Positions 52,613 to 64,000 of a stretch of 64,000 nucleotides of DNA are shown piece by piece (the stretch's first letter is position 1; each line of letters opens with the position of its first letter). The position numbers were made by a program, and so were the translations under genes. The notes beneath the pieces are model-generated. The model was not told the DNA's origin. It made no database searches and was given only the letters and a program-made list of their open reading frames with translations. The stretch lies in assembly GCA_010094025.1 (NCBI GenBank), contig ML991800.1, positions 124,001-188,000 of the forward strand. The letters are read 5' to 3'. This DNA comes from Viridothelium virens (taxonomy: Eukaryota; Ascomycota; Dothideomycetes; Trypetheliales; Trypetheliaceae).

Positions 52613-55143
52613 ATGACCAGTTCCGACAAGGCCAATGAGCCTTTTCACGATCCACCGTCTCCTACTCTCTCCCATAAGCCCTCAAGATCTGTCCGTCAGG
52701 CCTCAACACTCCCCGAGATCCGCTCTACGCTCGCCCATCTCTCCTCCCGCGACTCCTCCATCACTACTCGCCTCGATGCCCTCCTAGACTCCCACCATGA
52801 CCTCACTCGCCAACTACACCGTCTCGATCTGCTCCGCGCCAACCTAGCCTCCCATGCCCAAAATGCACGCGCGATCGCCCAGTCTTCGCTGGCGCCAGCT
52901 GCATCAACCGCGACCCGGCTTTCATCCGCAGTGTCCGCTCTGGACACCGAGCAGGCAGCCGTCCGCGCGACACTACAGGTAGTCGAGCAGGTCGTCGAGC
53001 TCCGGGCCTGCGTGCTGGGCGTTGTGGGATGCATGGGCGCGCCGCAGGATTGGGAGGGTGCGGCGAGCTATCTACAACGCGCACGGAATATACCCGATGA
53101 AGTGATCCGAGGCGCCTTTGCTGAGATGATGGTACCCACGGCCGAGGTACCGGATAGTCCTTCGGTTACGCTGGACGAGGCGGCCGAATCGCTCTGCAAT
53201 TTATTCTTGAAGGAGTTCGAGAGGGCGGCAGAGAGTGGGGATGGTGGAGGGGTGACAAGGTTCTTCAAGCTGTTTCCTATGATTGGGAGAGCGGATACGG
53301 GGCTGGAAGCTTATGGGCGCTATGTCTGCCATGGTATTGCAGCCAGGGCCAGGAACAATCTAAGAGAAGGTGGCGGGAGAAGAGAAGGTCCTTTCTACGC
53401 CAATATACTGACACGATTATTCGAACACGTTGCACAGATTGTGGACGGACATGAGCCTCTAGTCGAGCGACACTACGGCAATGGTATGATGGTAAAAGTC
53501 ATTGAAAGACTCCAAGTAGAGGCGGACGTTCAAGGTGGATTGATTCTAGATACTTGGAGTGACGAGAGAAATGTCGATAGGAAGCTGACAGATGTTAAGT
53601 CGTACGCTTTCTCGTTCTTGGTGCAAAGCTTCTTGTCTGCTCCGCGAGGAGTAATGAATACTCCAAGGTCAATGTCTCCTGCAATCAGAGATGGTTCCGG
53701 GACAACGCAGAACAGCGAAGATGAAAGTGTGGACATGAAGGAAGTGGATGGTTTACTCAACGAAGTTGCAATTATGCTTGGGCGATGGGCACTTTATACC
53801 AGATTCTTGGCTTCCAAGTCAACCGTAAGTGCCCGGCATTGAGAAACCATGATTAGAGGGCTAATGATTGTGCGCATCAGTCCGAGGAAGATGCCAACCA
53901 TCCAGCCTCCAAGGGTTTAGCACTGCCAAATTTCCTCCTCAACAGTGCGCTCCATAAGAAAGTCTCTAAAGGATTGGTCGAGCCTTTCAACGTCATGACA
54001 ACCTTCTATTTTCGTCGGTCTGTAGAGAAATCTTTTCAATTGGATGAGCCACCACCTGATCTTTCACTCAATCCGAACAAGGACATTGGAAACCCACCAT
54101 TCATAACTTCCGCTGTCGACGATGTCATGTACATTGTCAACCAGGTCCTACACCGTTCTCTTTCCACCTCACAGCGACCCGTAATATCTAGTGTCATGCC
54201 TGCCGTCGACCGTGTGCTTGGATCTGACTTCGTGGGTATGATCCAGCGAAAGATGAGAGATGAATGCTATCCGAAAGCCGCTATACAAGGCGCTCTTCCA
54301 CCAGAAGATAAGATCATACAATTCCTCGTTCTGATAAATAACCTCGACGTTGCGACCGACTACATCAAACGTATCGTCAAGTCAGATCTACAGCCGGGCC
54401 AATCCTCTGCGGAGATGAATGGCAATCCAGGCGGAGGTCCTGGTAATCGATCTGCTCTCGCGGAGTCATTTCCATTTAACAACGATGCAACATTTGTCGA
54501 AAACTCTCTGAAGTCTCTGGAATCCTCCTTTGAAAACAAGACATCTGAATTAATCGCTGAAGCAATTACCGTCACCTTTAATCAGGTCATGAAACCTCGA
54601 ATTCGTCCCATCCTTACCGAAGCATTTCGAGACACCGATTACAGTCTTTCAGCAGAAGAATTGGCGGAGATGAGACGTGAGCGGGAAGGCGACACTCCAG
54701 GAGGTGAGGAGGATGTCCTAAATGACGATTTAGTGAAGCAGAGATTCACGAGAGGGTGGACTGCTCTGAGTAAACCCTTGAGACGGATCCTCACGGACAA
54801 GAACGGCGATCGATTGATTACTACAGCAGTGCAATACCTCTCACGTGCACTGGAGAAGCGAATTTGGAGCTTTTACGGCCGAATCAATGAATTAGGAGCG
54901 GTACGGATAGAAAGAGATATTGCGGGTATCGTAAGTGCGACAGTGCAAGGAGGACGATACGGACTACGGGATTCATTTTCAAGATGTCAACAGATTACAC
55001 TGGTAATGAACATGGAGGAGGACGAATGGGAGGAGATGGTTCAGGCTAAGAGCGAAGAACCTGGTGCGGAAGAAGAAATCGTATGGTACCTTGACATGGA
55101 TGAAAGGAGAAGAGCACGGGCGATGGTTAAGGAGAGAGGATGA
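52613..55143 (+). CDS. COG4: Conserved oligomeric Golgi complex subunit 4
   Basis: Two exons (52613-53824, 53881-55143) give 824 aa; the 56-nt intron is in phase 0. An N-terminal Ser/Pro segment is followed by helical coiled-coil COG4 sequence: LPEIRSTLAHLSSRDSSI, LLDSHHDLTRQLHRLD, and RFFKLFPMIGRADTGLEAYG, typical of COG4 before the domain's conserved C-terminal part (SKGLVEPFNVMTTFYFRR, FLVLINNLDVATDYIKR, RDSFSRCQQITLVMNMEEDE). Cog4 belongs to lobe A of the eight-subunit tethering complex that catches recycling vesicles at the Golgi and binds SNAREs. Upstream of the PLP-enzyme gene, convergent, with 33 bp between stop codons. Assignment is strong. Confidence 0.93.
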
Positions 55144-55176
55144 AAAGCACCTCGAAGATTACGTTATGGCATTTCT

Positions 55177-56330
55177 CTATTGTGGAATGACGTAGTCCCG
55201 ATATCCTTCGGTCGAGAACAGGACGACAACAGATTTCACGTCCTGCTTCAACGAGCCAGATGTGCACAGCTTCTTCAAGGCAGCCAATGGCGCTGCACCG
55301 CACGGACCGGCATTTACCCCTTTCTCACGGAGATATTCCACCGCTTCGTGCGATTCAAGCTCAGAAACCGTCAAGGACATGTCAACGCCAGCGCGCAAAA
55401 TTGGCCAAGCTATAGAAGACACCGTTCCGCAATTCATACCACACATAATCGTGTCACCAGTCTTAATGGGCGTATTTTGGTCAGCTTCGAGACTTGTCTT
55501 CAGACAAGCAGCTGTCATGGGTTCAACGGTGGCAATTATGGCCTTTGGCTCTTGACTCTTATAGTGCTGAACCACAGCTTGAGCCCAGGATCCGACGCCT
55601 ACACTTGCAATCGCCACGGTTGCTGCTCCACTCCCGTGATCCGCAAGCTGTTCATCAACTTCGGCGAGCATAGTTGAATAACCATCAACGACCCAGCGAG
55701 AGCTCTGCTCGAAGCCAGGCCAGGACGTATCCATAACCAGAAGCATATCTTGCTCCTTCTCTGAGGCTTTGACAGCTTCCCTGATCGCATCGTCATAATC
55801 GCCATCAACTGGCCTTACAGTTGCGCCTTCGCTAGCAATCTTCTCGCGAGTTGCATCGTCCATATTGCGAGGGACAAATATCGTGGCGGAAATGCTTAGA
55901 TAGCCAGCGATGCGCGAGACGGAGCGTCCCCAGTTGCCATCAGTACAGGTAACCTAGTCGGTTTAGTCGAGAAAGTACAATCTCAGCTTGATTTGATGCC
56001 ACAAACCAGCTTCAGGTTCTTCTCTCTTGCCACCTGCCCTACTTGTCCAAGAGTAGTTGTAATCTCTAGACCACACCTTGCTACAAGTGAGCGATAAATC
56101 GACCATGAAGCTCCCAAGATCTTGAAACTGGGCAAGCCAAAGCGACGAGATTCATCCTTCAGAAAGACCTTTCCCAGTCCAAGTTCGGAGGCAACAGTAG
56201 GCAGAGGTATAAGCGGAGTGGTGGCATACTCGGGTAATTTCTGGTGGAAGTCGAGGATACGAGGGTCGTCTGAGTCCTTGATGTGACTGTAAGAGGCCGC
56301 AAAGGGGTTTAGAAAGACCGTGGAAGACAT
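55177..56330 (-). CDS. PLP-dependent diaminopropionate ammonia-lyase-like enzyme
   Basis: Two exons (56330-56007, 55953-55177) give 366 aa. The PLP lysine is K70 in GLPSFKILGASWSIY; the second exon continues TCTDGNWGRSVSRIAGYL, the substrate loop region, and later MCGMNCGTVSSIAW. This is the fold-type II (tryptophan-synthase-beta-like) architecture of diaminopropionate ammonia-lyase, which makes pyruvate and ammonia; related threonine/serine dehydratases are possible. The donor is gtttgt rather than gtaagt, but splicing restores KLVTCTDGNWG exactly. The start at 56330 (MSSTVFLNP) is the first ATG. Divergent from 5-oxoprolinase over 751 bp. It should act in cytosolic amino-acid breakdown. Confidence 0.88.
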
Positions 56331-57081
56331 GTTACAGCTCTTTGTGTTCACTAAACGTCACCTTCGGATCTTAAGAAGCCATGCATCGAGTTGCTACTAA
56401 GACGCGACTGTAGTGACTGCTGGATGAAAGCGAAGCGATCCGTAGAGAATTGATTTGAAATGAAGCCTGGTGGAGTCTCGCTCCATCTTAACCTTCAGGA
56501 CAAGGTCCTGCAAAGTAAGGCACAACCTACCCTTAGCGGAGTGAAGACTGTACGTGATGTACATGTCTCCTTTGGTGGTTAGACTTTGGCGGATTCGCGG
56601 CAAATAATTGGTGATTTAGTGCAAAGCTACATTGAGCACCAGCTTATCACAGAGCGCATGCTGACAATTGGCATGGTTCAATAGTCGCCGAATCCGCCCA
56701 CCATGTCGTCGAAGTCTGGCCTGCGAGCCCCGTCACTCCCCGTCACTCCATTCGCCGCCCGCTGAGCCCCTTTATTTTGATACGTCACATACGTTGGCGG
56801 GGCAAAAAAATTTAGAGTACCCCACGTTACTCTAGTACCTCATATTCCTCGAGGCCATGGCGTCACATCGGCGGCGCCCTCTCAAGACTCGGAGGAGTCG
56901 TCCGGAGACAGTTAGAGTACACTGTGTCGGCTGATGCTACAGCAATCTCGATTTCTTGCTCCAGTATAAGCTCTTGTTGTGCCGTCCAATTACTCGTACC
57001 TTCCGAAACGCATCGGCTAGGTCTCCTCGAGTACCCACCTCTATTCAGAAGCTTACTTACCATTGAACAGTCCTTCTAACT
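56331..57081. promoter_or_regulatory. Divergent promoter region, PLP-lyase / 5-oxoprolinase
   Basis: 751 bp between outward starts. Contains a directly repeated cccgtcactc (near 56733-56752) and a short frame from ATG 56703 (20 codons) that could be an upstream reading frame of the 5-oxoprolinase transcript. Confidence 0.45.
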
Positions 57082-60000
57082 ATGGCATCAACGGAGAAGT
57101 TGGAGCGTGGAATTCGCATCGCTATCGATGTATGGACTCTGCCCTCAAACCTTCTTCTTACCACTACTAATACTAAGATATGACAGCGCGGTGGCACCTT
57201 TACCGATTGCGTCGGCAATCCGGGCACGGGCAAAATGGAAGATGACATCTTGATTAAACTCCTTTCCGAGGACCCTTCTAACTACGATGACGCGCCTCTA
57301 GAAGGTATCCGGCGTCTCCTTTCGAAGTTCACCGGCCGTGAGATTCCTCGCGGCGAGCCCCTTGACACGTCCAAGATAGAATCAATAAGAATGGGTACAA
57401 CTGTAGCCACGAATGCTCTGCTTGAGAGGAAAGGCCAGGACATTGCAATGGTGGTCACCAAGGGGTTCAGAGATTGCTTGGAAATTGGCAATCAGAGTCG
57501 ACGAAACATCTTCGATCTGGCAATACGGAAACCAGACGTATTATACAAGATAGTCGTGGAGATTGACGAGCGAGTGACGTTAGAAGATTATGCTGAAGAT
57601 CCTGAGAGAAACGAGACGCCGGCGGATACGACAGATAAAGCGGGGAACAGTGCCGAGCTTGTAAAAGGACTGAGCGGTGAAACAATTAGGATATTAAAGA
57701 GGCCGGTGGAGATTACAATCAAAGAGCAATTAAAGGAAGTGTACGATCAAGGCTTCAGAAGCATAGCTGTTTGTCTAATGCACGGGTATACATTTCCGCA
57801 ACACGAGGCACTTGTTGGTAAAATAGCAAGAGAGATTGGTTTCGAGCACGTCAGCTTGAGCCACGAGCTCATGCCGATGATCAAGCTTGTCCCAAGAGCG
57901 ACTTCCGCGTGTGCTGATGCATATCTAACACCAGCTATCAAGAAATATATCAAGGGGTTCGAGGCTGGTTTCGAAGGCGGACTGGGAACCGAGAGCGTCA
58001 AAAGGGAACGTGGAGCAAAAGGTGCCCGATGCGAATTCATGCAGTCAGACGGCGGTCTCGTAGATGTCGACATATTTTCGGGACTGCGGGCCATTCTTTC
58101 TGGGCCGGCTGGAGGAGTTGTCGGGTACGCGCTCACATCCTATGATCCTGAGACGCAAATACCTGTCATTGGCTTCGATATGGGAGGCACAAGTACGGAC
58201 GTTAGTCGATATGGCTCAGGTAGGTATGACCATGTCTTCGAGACTACGACTGCTGGTGTGACTATACAATCGCCACAGCTAGACATCAACACGGTAGCTG
58301 CCGGTGGTGGCTCTCGTCTTTTCTGGAGAAATGGTCTGTTTGTCGTGGGTCCGGAGTCAGCAAGTGCACATCCGGGCCCAGCTTGCTATCGGAAGGGTGG
58401 CCCTTTGGCAATCACCGATGCAAATCTTTTTCTGGGTCGCTTACTACCAGACTTCTTCCCCAAAATCTTCGGTGAGAAAGAGAATGAAGGCCTGGATGCA
58501 AGTGCGAGCGAGAATCTCTTCAAAGAGCTGGCGGAGGAGATCAACAAAGACGTCGCCGGTACCGATAAGTCAAAAGAGATGTCCATCGATGAAATTGCTT
58601 ATGGTTTCATCAAGATTGCCAACGAAACAATGACAAGGCCCATTCGCTCATTGACTGAGGCAAGAGGTCACGACACATCGAAGCATCGCCTCGCCACTTT
58701 TGGTGGAGCTGGTGGACAGCACGCTGTTGCCATTGCGGAAGCACTTGGCATTACTCAAATATTGGTTCATCGATATTCTTCAGTACTCTCAGCATATGGC
58801 ATGGCTCTTGCGGATGTGGTTGATGAACGCCAGGAACCAGAGTCAAAGGTTTGGTCGGACGAAGGAGATGTACGCAAGTACCTGCAAGATAAGATGCAAG
58901 ATCTCAAGCAAAGATCAGTTGAGACCCTCAAAGATCAAGGATTCACAGAAGACAAGATAGAATTTGAAGAATACCTCAATATGCGCTATCGAGGTACCGA
59001 GTCCGCTCTGATGATCATTAGACCAGACAAAGATGAAGCAGAAAATAAGTACAAAGGCGATCAATGGGCGTTTGGAAAGGCCTTCGTCAAGCAGCATGAG
59101 CAGGAATTTGGGTTTACGCTTCCTGACCGGGACATCATTATCGACGATGTCCGAGCAAGAGGTATCGGCAAGACGTTTGAGGGCCTAGAAAAGACAGTCG
59201 ATCGGCAGTTGAAGGACATTAAGCCACAGGACCTAGGCCGTGGAGAGAAAGAATATGGCAGACGCCAGGTATACTTCGAAGGGGGAAGGCAAGACACCCC
59301 AATATACAAATTGGAAGACCTGGATACTGGCGATCGTATCAAAGGACCAGCGATTCTCGCTGACGGTACCCAAACAATAGTCGTTACCCCCGGAGCCTCA
59401 GCTTCCCTGATAGACACTCATGTCGTTATCAGCATTGGTGAAGTTTCTGGCCAGGACAAGAAAATCAATACTACAGAAGTTGACCCCATTATGCTCAGCA
59501 TTTTCGCGCATCGCTTCATGGCCATTGCGGAGCAAATGGGCCGAGCTTTGCAAAAGACAAGTGTTAGCACCAATGTCAAAGAACGTCTAGACTACTCCTG
59601 CGCGTTGTTTGACTCCAATGGTGGGCTCGTGGCTAACGCACCACACCTTCCAGTCCACTTGGGCAGCATGTCCACGTGTGTACAGAGGCAAGCCTCTATA
59701 TGGAAGGGAAAGCTCAAGCGCGGCGATGTTCTGGTCTCGAACCATCCCATGTACGGCGGAACGCACCTACCCGACATCACAGTCATCACCCCTGCGTTCA
59801 GTGGAGAAAAAATCGTCTTCTATGTGGCATCGAGAGCGCACCATGCAGACATTGGCGGTATACTCCCAGGCTCAATGCCACCGCATTCGCGAGAGCTGTT
59901 CCAAGAAGGAGCTGCCATCAAGTCAGAAAAGCTTGTTTCCGAAGGCCACTTCAATGAGAAGCGGATAACTGAACTACTGTTCCACGAGCCTGCCCAGTGG

Positions 60001-61332
60001 CCTGGATGTAGTGGGACGAGATGTCTTGCGGATAATTTGAACGATTTGAAGGCGCAGATTGCAGCGAATCAGAAGGGCATCAACTTGATTAGTACGCTCA
60101 TCGAAGAATACGGTGAAGAAGTTGTGCAATTCTACATGCACAATATTCAGGACAATGCAGAGTTGAGTGTCAAGAATCTGCTGAAAAGCGTGAGTAAGAG
60201 ATTCGAGGGTCGTGATCTGAGTGCGGTAGACTATATGGATGATGGCAGCCCTATCAAGCTAAAAATAACCATTGATGGGGAGAAGGGGGAGGCAGCCTTC
60301 GACTTTTCAGGCACTGGTCCAGAGGTCTACGGTAAGCGGGGATTCTCTCTGGCTGATGTCACGACGACTCGTATACTGACGAGTAACACAGCAAACATTA
60401 ACGCTCCGGAAGCCGTCACCTTTTCTGCAATTATCTATTGCCTGCGTGCCCTGATTAGTGAAGATATCCCTCTGAATCAAGGATGTCTCACCCCGATCCG
60501 AATAATCATCCCACCCCGCTCGTTCCTTTCTCCATCCGACAAGGCCGCTGTGGTCGGCGGTAATGTTCTGACATCTCAACGTGTCACCGACGTCGTGCTC
60601 AAAGCCTTCCAAGCGTGTGCGGCAAGTCAAGGCGATTGCAACAATCTGACGTTTGGCTTCGGGGGCAACCTGGAAGGCGAGAAGGAAGTCAAAGGCTTCG
60701 GATACTACGAGACGATAGCGGGTGGCAGCGGGGCGGGCGAGACATGGGAAGGCACAAATGGGGTGCACACTCATATGACCAACACCAGGATCACGGACGC
60801 AGAGGTGTTCGAAAGACGCTACCCGGTCATTTTGAGAGAGTTCAGTTTGCGGAAAGGAAGCGGTGGCAATGGAATGCACAAGGGAGGCGATGGGGTCGTC
60901 AGAGATATCGAGTTCAGGATTCCAGTGCAAGCAAGTATCTTGAGTGAAAGAAGAGTCTACCACCCGTATGGTCTGGCTGGTGGAGAAGACGCTGAATGCG
61001 GTCTGAACATATGGGTCAGAAAGGTGCCAAAGAGCAAGGGCAGCGATGAGAATGTCAAAAATGCGGAAGATGGAGTGAATGGTCTGCCTCAAGAACAAGA
61101 TCTGTCAAAGGACAGTGAGACTGAAGAGTATCGACACGTCAATTTGGGAGGAAAGAACACAGCAAGCATGCAAGCCGGAGAGAGAATCATCGTGATGACT
61201 CCGGGTGGCGGAGGTTGGGGTACACCTGGGCAAGAAAGTGCAGCCAGCAAGCAGCAATGGAAGGACCCAAAACACTGGTGGCGACAAGGAAGTGTTGCGA
61301 GTCGACAGGCTGAGGCTGAGGCATCTGCTTGA
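57082..61332 (+). CDS. 5-oxoprolinase (ATP-hydrolysing)
   Basis: Two exons (57082-57129, 57187-61332) give 1397 aa. The first exon supplies only 16 residues; splicing its 57-nt intron creates IRIAIDRGGTFTDCVG, the conserved opening. The hydantoinase-A half has IRMGTTVATNALLERKGQ, GFDMGGTSTDVSRYG and HPGPACYRKGGPLAITDANL. The hydantoinase-B half begins near residue 770 with IFAHRFMAIAEQMGRAL and has APHLPVHLGSM, YGGTHLPDITVITP and near the end MTPGGGGWG. The enzyme opens 5-oxoproline to glutamate using ATP in the gamma-glutamyl cycle. At about 1400 residues it is somewhat longer than the yeast enzyme because of charged inserts (around residues 140-160 and 1310-1345). The divergent neighbour also handles amino acids. 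Confidence 0.94.
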
Positions 61333-61365
61333 ATGAGTTGCGATTTGCCTGATGCTTCAGCTAAT

Positions 61366-61841
61366 TCATTCGGCTCCCCAAAATTCCTTCCCGCCCTGAT
61401 CCCAGACTGGGAATACTTTAAGCTTGCTCACTCGCCACGGATTTCCTCCGGCCTTTTCTGCAAGTTCCGGAATGCGCAAAAGCTCAAACTCGCCTCTACC
61501 GCCGTTCCGAGTTTCTCTGACCTCGCCATTGATCAGCTTCTTCCGCAAGTAGGCGGTTACGTTAACCACTGCATTTGCTTTGTTGGGCACAGATGCTTCA
61601 GGGCCTGGAGATGGCAGTTCTGGTAGGATTGAGCTGGTTCGGATCAGCTCATGGCTTTCCACAAAATACTAGCTCTATCGAGAGGACGCAGAAGTGGATG
61701 AGCACAAGAAGTATCTGAGGGAACTTACGTGAGTATGTGCTGAGTAACGTCCATTTTCTGCATGAGCTCTGTCCAATTAGCTTGTTGTGCTTGTGCCGTT
61801 CTTTGAATCGGCTCTCCCCCGAACATCGCTGTATAATCCAT
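61366..61841 (-). CDS. Small unrecognised two-exon gene
   Basis: Proposed exons 61841-61729 and 61633-61366 with a 95-nt intron (gtaagt donor, accag acceptor) give 126 aa. The N-terminus MDYTAMFGGEPIQRTAQAQ and the C-terminal YLRKKLINGEVRETRNGG with ELLRIPELAEKAGGNPW look protein-like, and the splice keeps frame, but I know no family. An additional short intron in the last 60 nt (gtgagc..cag) is possible and would alter the tail. Its stop lies 34 bp past the 5-oxoprolinase stop, convergent. Alternative acceptors (61620-61640) would change the frame, so the exact product is uncertain. Confidence 0.4.
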
Positions 61842-62040
61842 CGTTACTGTGGGGGCGAGGACGTGAGACGACAACAGCGAATATTGCTGGGAATCAACAG
61901 CATAGTACTTATCAGTATGTCAGCGTCGAGAATGGGTCAAATGAGCTGTGTTTCTAGCACGTACCATCCTTGTAAGCGTATCATGGATCTGGGCTCGATC
62001 GAGTAAATATTGCTGCATAGAATACGTTTCTGAAGAAGTC

Positions 62041-62423
62041 ATGATTGTTGGAGACAATGAGTTTTGGGAAATCAGATTCTTTCAAGGCCCCGAAAGACGA
62101 CAGGTGAGCTACAACGAGGCTACTTTTTATCGAGAACTTCGTAGGTTTCATGCTTCACATGAGGTACGTTCAGTTCTTATGTATAAAGGCTCCCGGACCT
62201 CGAGTCCTTCCGATTCGCTAAAGTTTGCCTGTTTCGGATCAGGCATCCAGTAAGTTGTCACCGCACTCAAGAAGCTCTCGGCACCGTGTAAGGGCATGTC
62301 TCTCTCGAACGGAATAGCGATACAATACATCCAAGGTCTGCAAGAATTCCGTCTATCATCAAGGCCATGATCAAGAGATTAGAAAAGGATCCTGGGAGAG
62401 GAAAGCAGGTTGATTGGCTATGA
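62041..62423 (+). CDS. Possible small spliced gene, unrecognised
   Basis: An ATG at 62041 opens MIVGDNEFWEIRFFQGPE, continuing FYRELRRFHASHEVRS to a gtaagt donor at 62250. Joining to an acceptor at 62344 keeps frame and gives GSGIQIPSIIKAMIKRLEK ending VDWL (exons 62041-62249, 62345-62423; 95 aa). There is no clear branch site and no recognised family. It may be a real small gene, a gene fragment or chance; the upstream 200 bp would be shared with the minus-strand gene at 61841. Confidence 0.25.
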
Positions 62424-63314
62424 GCGTGGAACGACGCCCCACTGGTCCTTGTCCAGTCTAGTTGTCTCCTTTCCCGCCGTATCTTCACCAGTGTACAACC
62501 TCATCCAGAAATCCTCGCGACCTGGTATTCTTCTTCACGGTTGCGGCCATGGCATGCAAACTCTATTGAGATCACCGTACTTTCTCCATGATCTGATTTG
62601 GTTTTCTGGAAGTCTCGCAGATCCATCTCGCGAAGCATTGCATTCCACTAGAAGTTATGGTATCGTACGCAGCCGGTTACCAACGCCTCATCCTAGCCAA
62701 GTGTCCAATCTGCTCCTCGGAGTGCTACATCCGGGCGAAGGGAAGTCTTTATTCAATTGGTTGACTACGTAAAGTTCGGAAACACGAGGCCCGATTATTG
62801 TTTTCAAGCTCCTGATGTCTAACTTGAGCTCCTACCGCCATGGTAGAGATCCTTTTCGCTAAAACCCCGCAGTTAAGGTGCCATTCTAGACTCTGTGGCC
62901 CTCCATCTATAGCAATGTTCAGTGACTAGATTTGCGTCGAAACATTCGAAGGCTCGTCGTAGTCCTATAGTTCCATCCATCCCCGCCGTGCTAACCAGGG
63001 ATGACTCTTTCGCCGCAAATGAGCATGAGCGGACAGATATTGATTGGAGCTCCTGACATGCTGTTCGGGGCTTCTCAATAGACGATGTTGATTTGCGCTC
63101 AAACCTACTGACCAATTCATGCGGCCAACCAGCTCTTCCAGTCAATCATCCCCGCACTTCGATCCGCCGCCTGCGTATCTTTACACGCCACGCTTCTAGG
63201 CACGCACATTATTACGGTATAAATATCAGATGAATCCCAAGCGAGTGGAGTTCGCAGTTTGTTGCAATTCTAAGGTTTGACTACCATTGATTCAACATTC
63301 ACTCAGCGATCAAT
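62424..63314. other. Intergenic region
   Basis: 891 bp with no recognised gene. Frames at 62410-62772 (+) and 62873-63145 (-) have no domain or splice support. Confidence 0.45.
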
Positions 63315-64000
63315 ATGGCATCTCAAGAATACGATCTGATAGTTGTTGGTTCCGGCTTCGCCGGCTGCATGGCCACACTCAACTTCCTCGAAACTTGCAA
63401 AGCAGAAAACAAACAGGGTCGCGTTGCACTCATCGAAGCTGGAAAGGCAGACGAACGTTGTGGTGCATCTCGGTGGACTATGGCCTACCTGCGGCTCGAC
63501 AAGGACCTCGCTTTTGATGACGATTGGAAACACGAGATGCAAACGGTGAGTAAGGGCCAAGCGGACCAGGAATATTGTCAAAAATTGCAGAGTGAAGCAC
63601 AGACGACTGCAAAGTATCTGGAAGCCCATGGAGTGAAATTCGTACATCATGATGAACAGAATGTTTTACTTGAGTTCAAGACAGCGCAACATTTTGTGTT
63701 TCCTGAAGGCGGTGGAAATGCTGTCATTTCCAACTTGATGGACCATATCATCAGCTATCCGGATTGTGACGTATATTGGGAGACGAATGGAATGCATGTC
63801 CTTACCAATCAACAGGGAGCGGTCAGGGGTCTGCAAGTCAGAAAGAAAGACGGCTTGCTGCACGAACTGTAAGTAGCCGTTTAGCATGGTAGACACGATT
63901 CTATTGCTAATAGAGACAGTGCTGCCCAGGACGTTGTGCTCGCATGCGGGGGCTTTGAGGGAAACCGAGAGATGTTGGCTAAATATGTAGGAAACCGTAC
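63315..64000 (+). CDS. FAD-dependent dehydrogenase, fumarate-reductase/tricarballylate type (5' part)
   Basis: Exon 1 (63315-63868) and the start of exon 2 (63920 on) encode at least 211 aa before the window ends. The Rossmann FAD motif is DLIVVGSGFAGCMATLNFLE (residues 7-26) and ends in the acidic VALIEAGKAD. FPEGGGNAVISNLMDH and, across the 51-nt intron, DVVLACGGFEGNREML follow; the last is characteristic of FAD-binding-2 proteins related to fumarate reductase, tricarballylate dehydrogenase (TcuA) and 3-ketosteroid dehydrogenase. The catalytic domain lies beyond the right edge, so the substrate class cannot be narrowed. The ATG at 63315 is the first in frame and gives a typical N-terminus. 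Confidence 0.88.

Noticed and set aside
1-64000. tRNA genes, transposons and LTR-type relics
   Set aside because: I looked for B-box GTTCGA motifs, terminal repeats and transposase or reverse-transcriptase motifs and saw none that hold up; a covariance-model and repeat-library scan would settle it.

Overview
The window is nuclear DNA of a filamentous ascomycete (Pezizomycotina). The signs are many short introns (mostly 49-95 nt) with GTRNGT donors and YAG acceptors, about one gene per 2.2 kb on alternating strands, and fungal families: a Zn2Cys6 regulator, the DASH-complex protein Dam1, a Ppo-type fatty-acid dioxygenase/P450 fusion, a fungal STAND N-terminal domain and a Ytp1-like membrane protein. 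I cannot place it to genus. I found no tRNA, rRNA, CRISPR array or recognisable transposon or viral relic. Exon junctions were read by hand and checked for reading-frame continuity.

Layout. 1-6 kb: a Ure2p/YfcG-like glutathione transferase, an EI24/RRT8-type membrane protein, an MFS monocarboxylate-type transporter and a seven-exon HpPgdA-like polysaccharide deacetylase. 6-9.6 kb: an SPX-RING protein divergent from a JJJ1-type J-protein. 9.6-13.1 kb: the longest stretch without a recognised gene. 13-24 kb: a Ytp1-like protein, Dam1, a Sec14/CSR1-like lipid-transfer protein, a second glutathione transferase, a GMC oxidoreductase and an IMPACT-domain protein. 24-29 kb: a GPI-anchored-type GH29 alpha-L-fucosidase and an unrecognised repeat protein. 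30-33.3 kb: a Zn2Cys6 regulator divergent from a metal-dependent amidohydrolase. 34-43 kb: a DUF2235 (Tle1-like) alpha/beta hydrolase divergent from a Ppo oxygenase, followed by a STAND N-terminal-domain gene with an ankyrin-like open frame behind it. 43-51 kb: a GNAT acetyltransferase, an Hst2-like sirtuin, a dienelactone-hydrolase-like/SnoaL-like protein, the arginine methyltransferase Rmt2 and an FMN-dependent alpha-hydroxy-acid oxidase. 52-64 kb: COG4, a PLP-dependent ammonia-lyase-like enzyme, 5-oxoprolinase, a small unrecognised two-exon gene and the 5' part of an FAD-dependent dehydrogenase that runs off the window.

Most genes are housekeeping or general metabolic and do not form one pathway. 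The neighbourhood most worth testing is 34-43 kb. There a putative (phospho)lipase and a fatty-acid oxygenase share one upstream region, beside an orphan fragment of a STAND immune-type receptor. A lipid-signalling or allorecognition link is my inference, not something the sequence proves. Two divergent pairs could be co-regulated: regulator/amidohydrolase and PLP-lyase/5-oxoprolinase.
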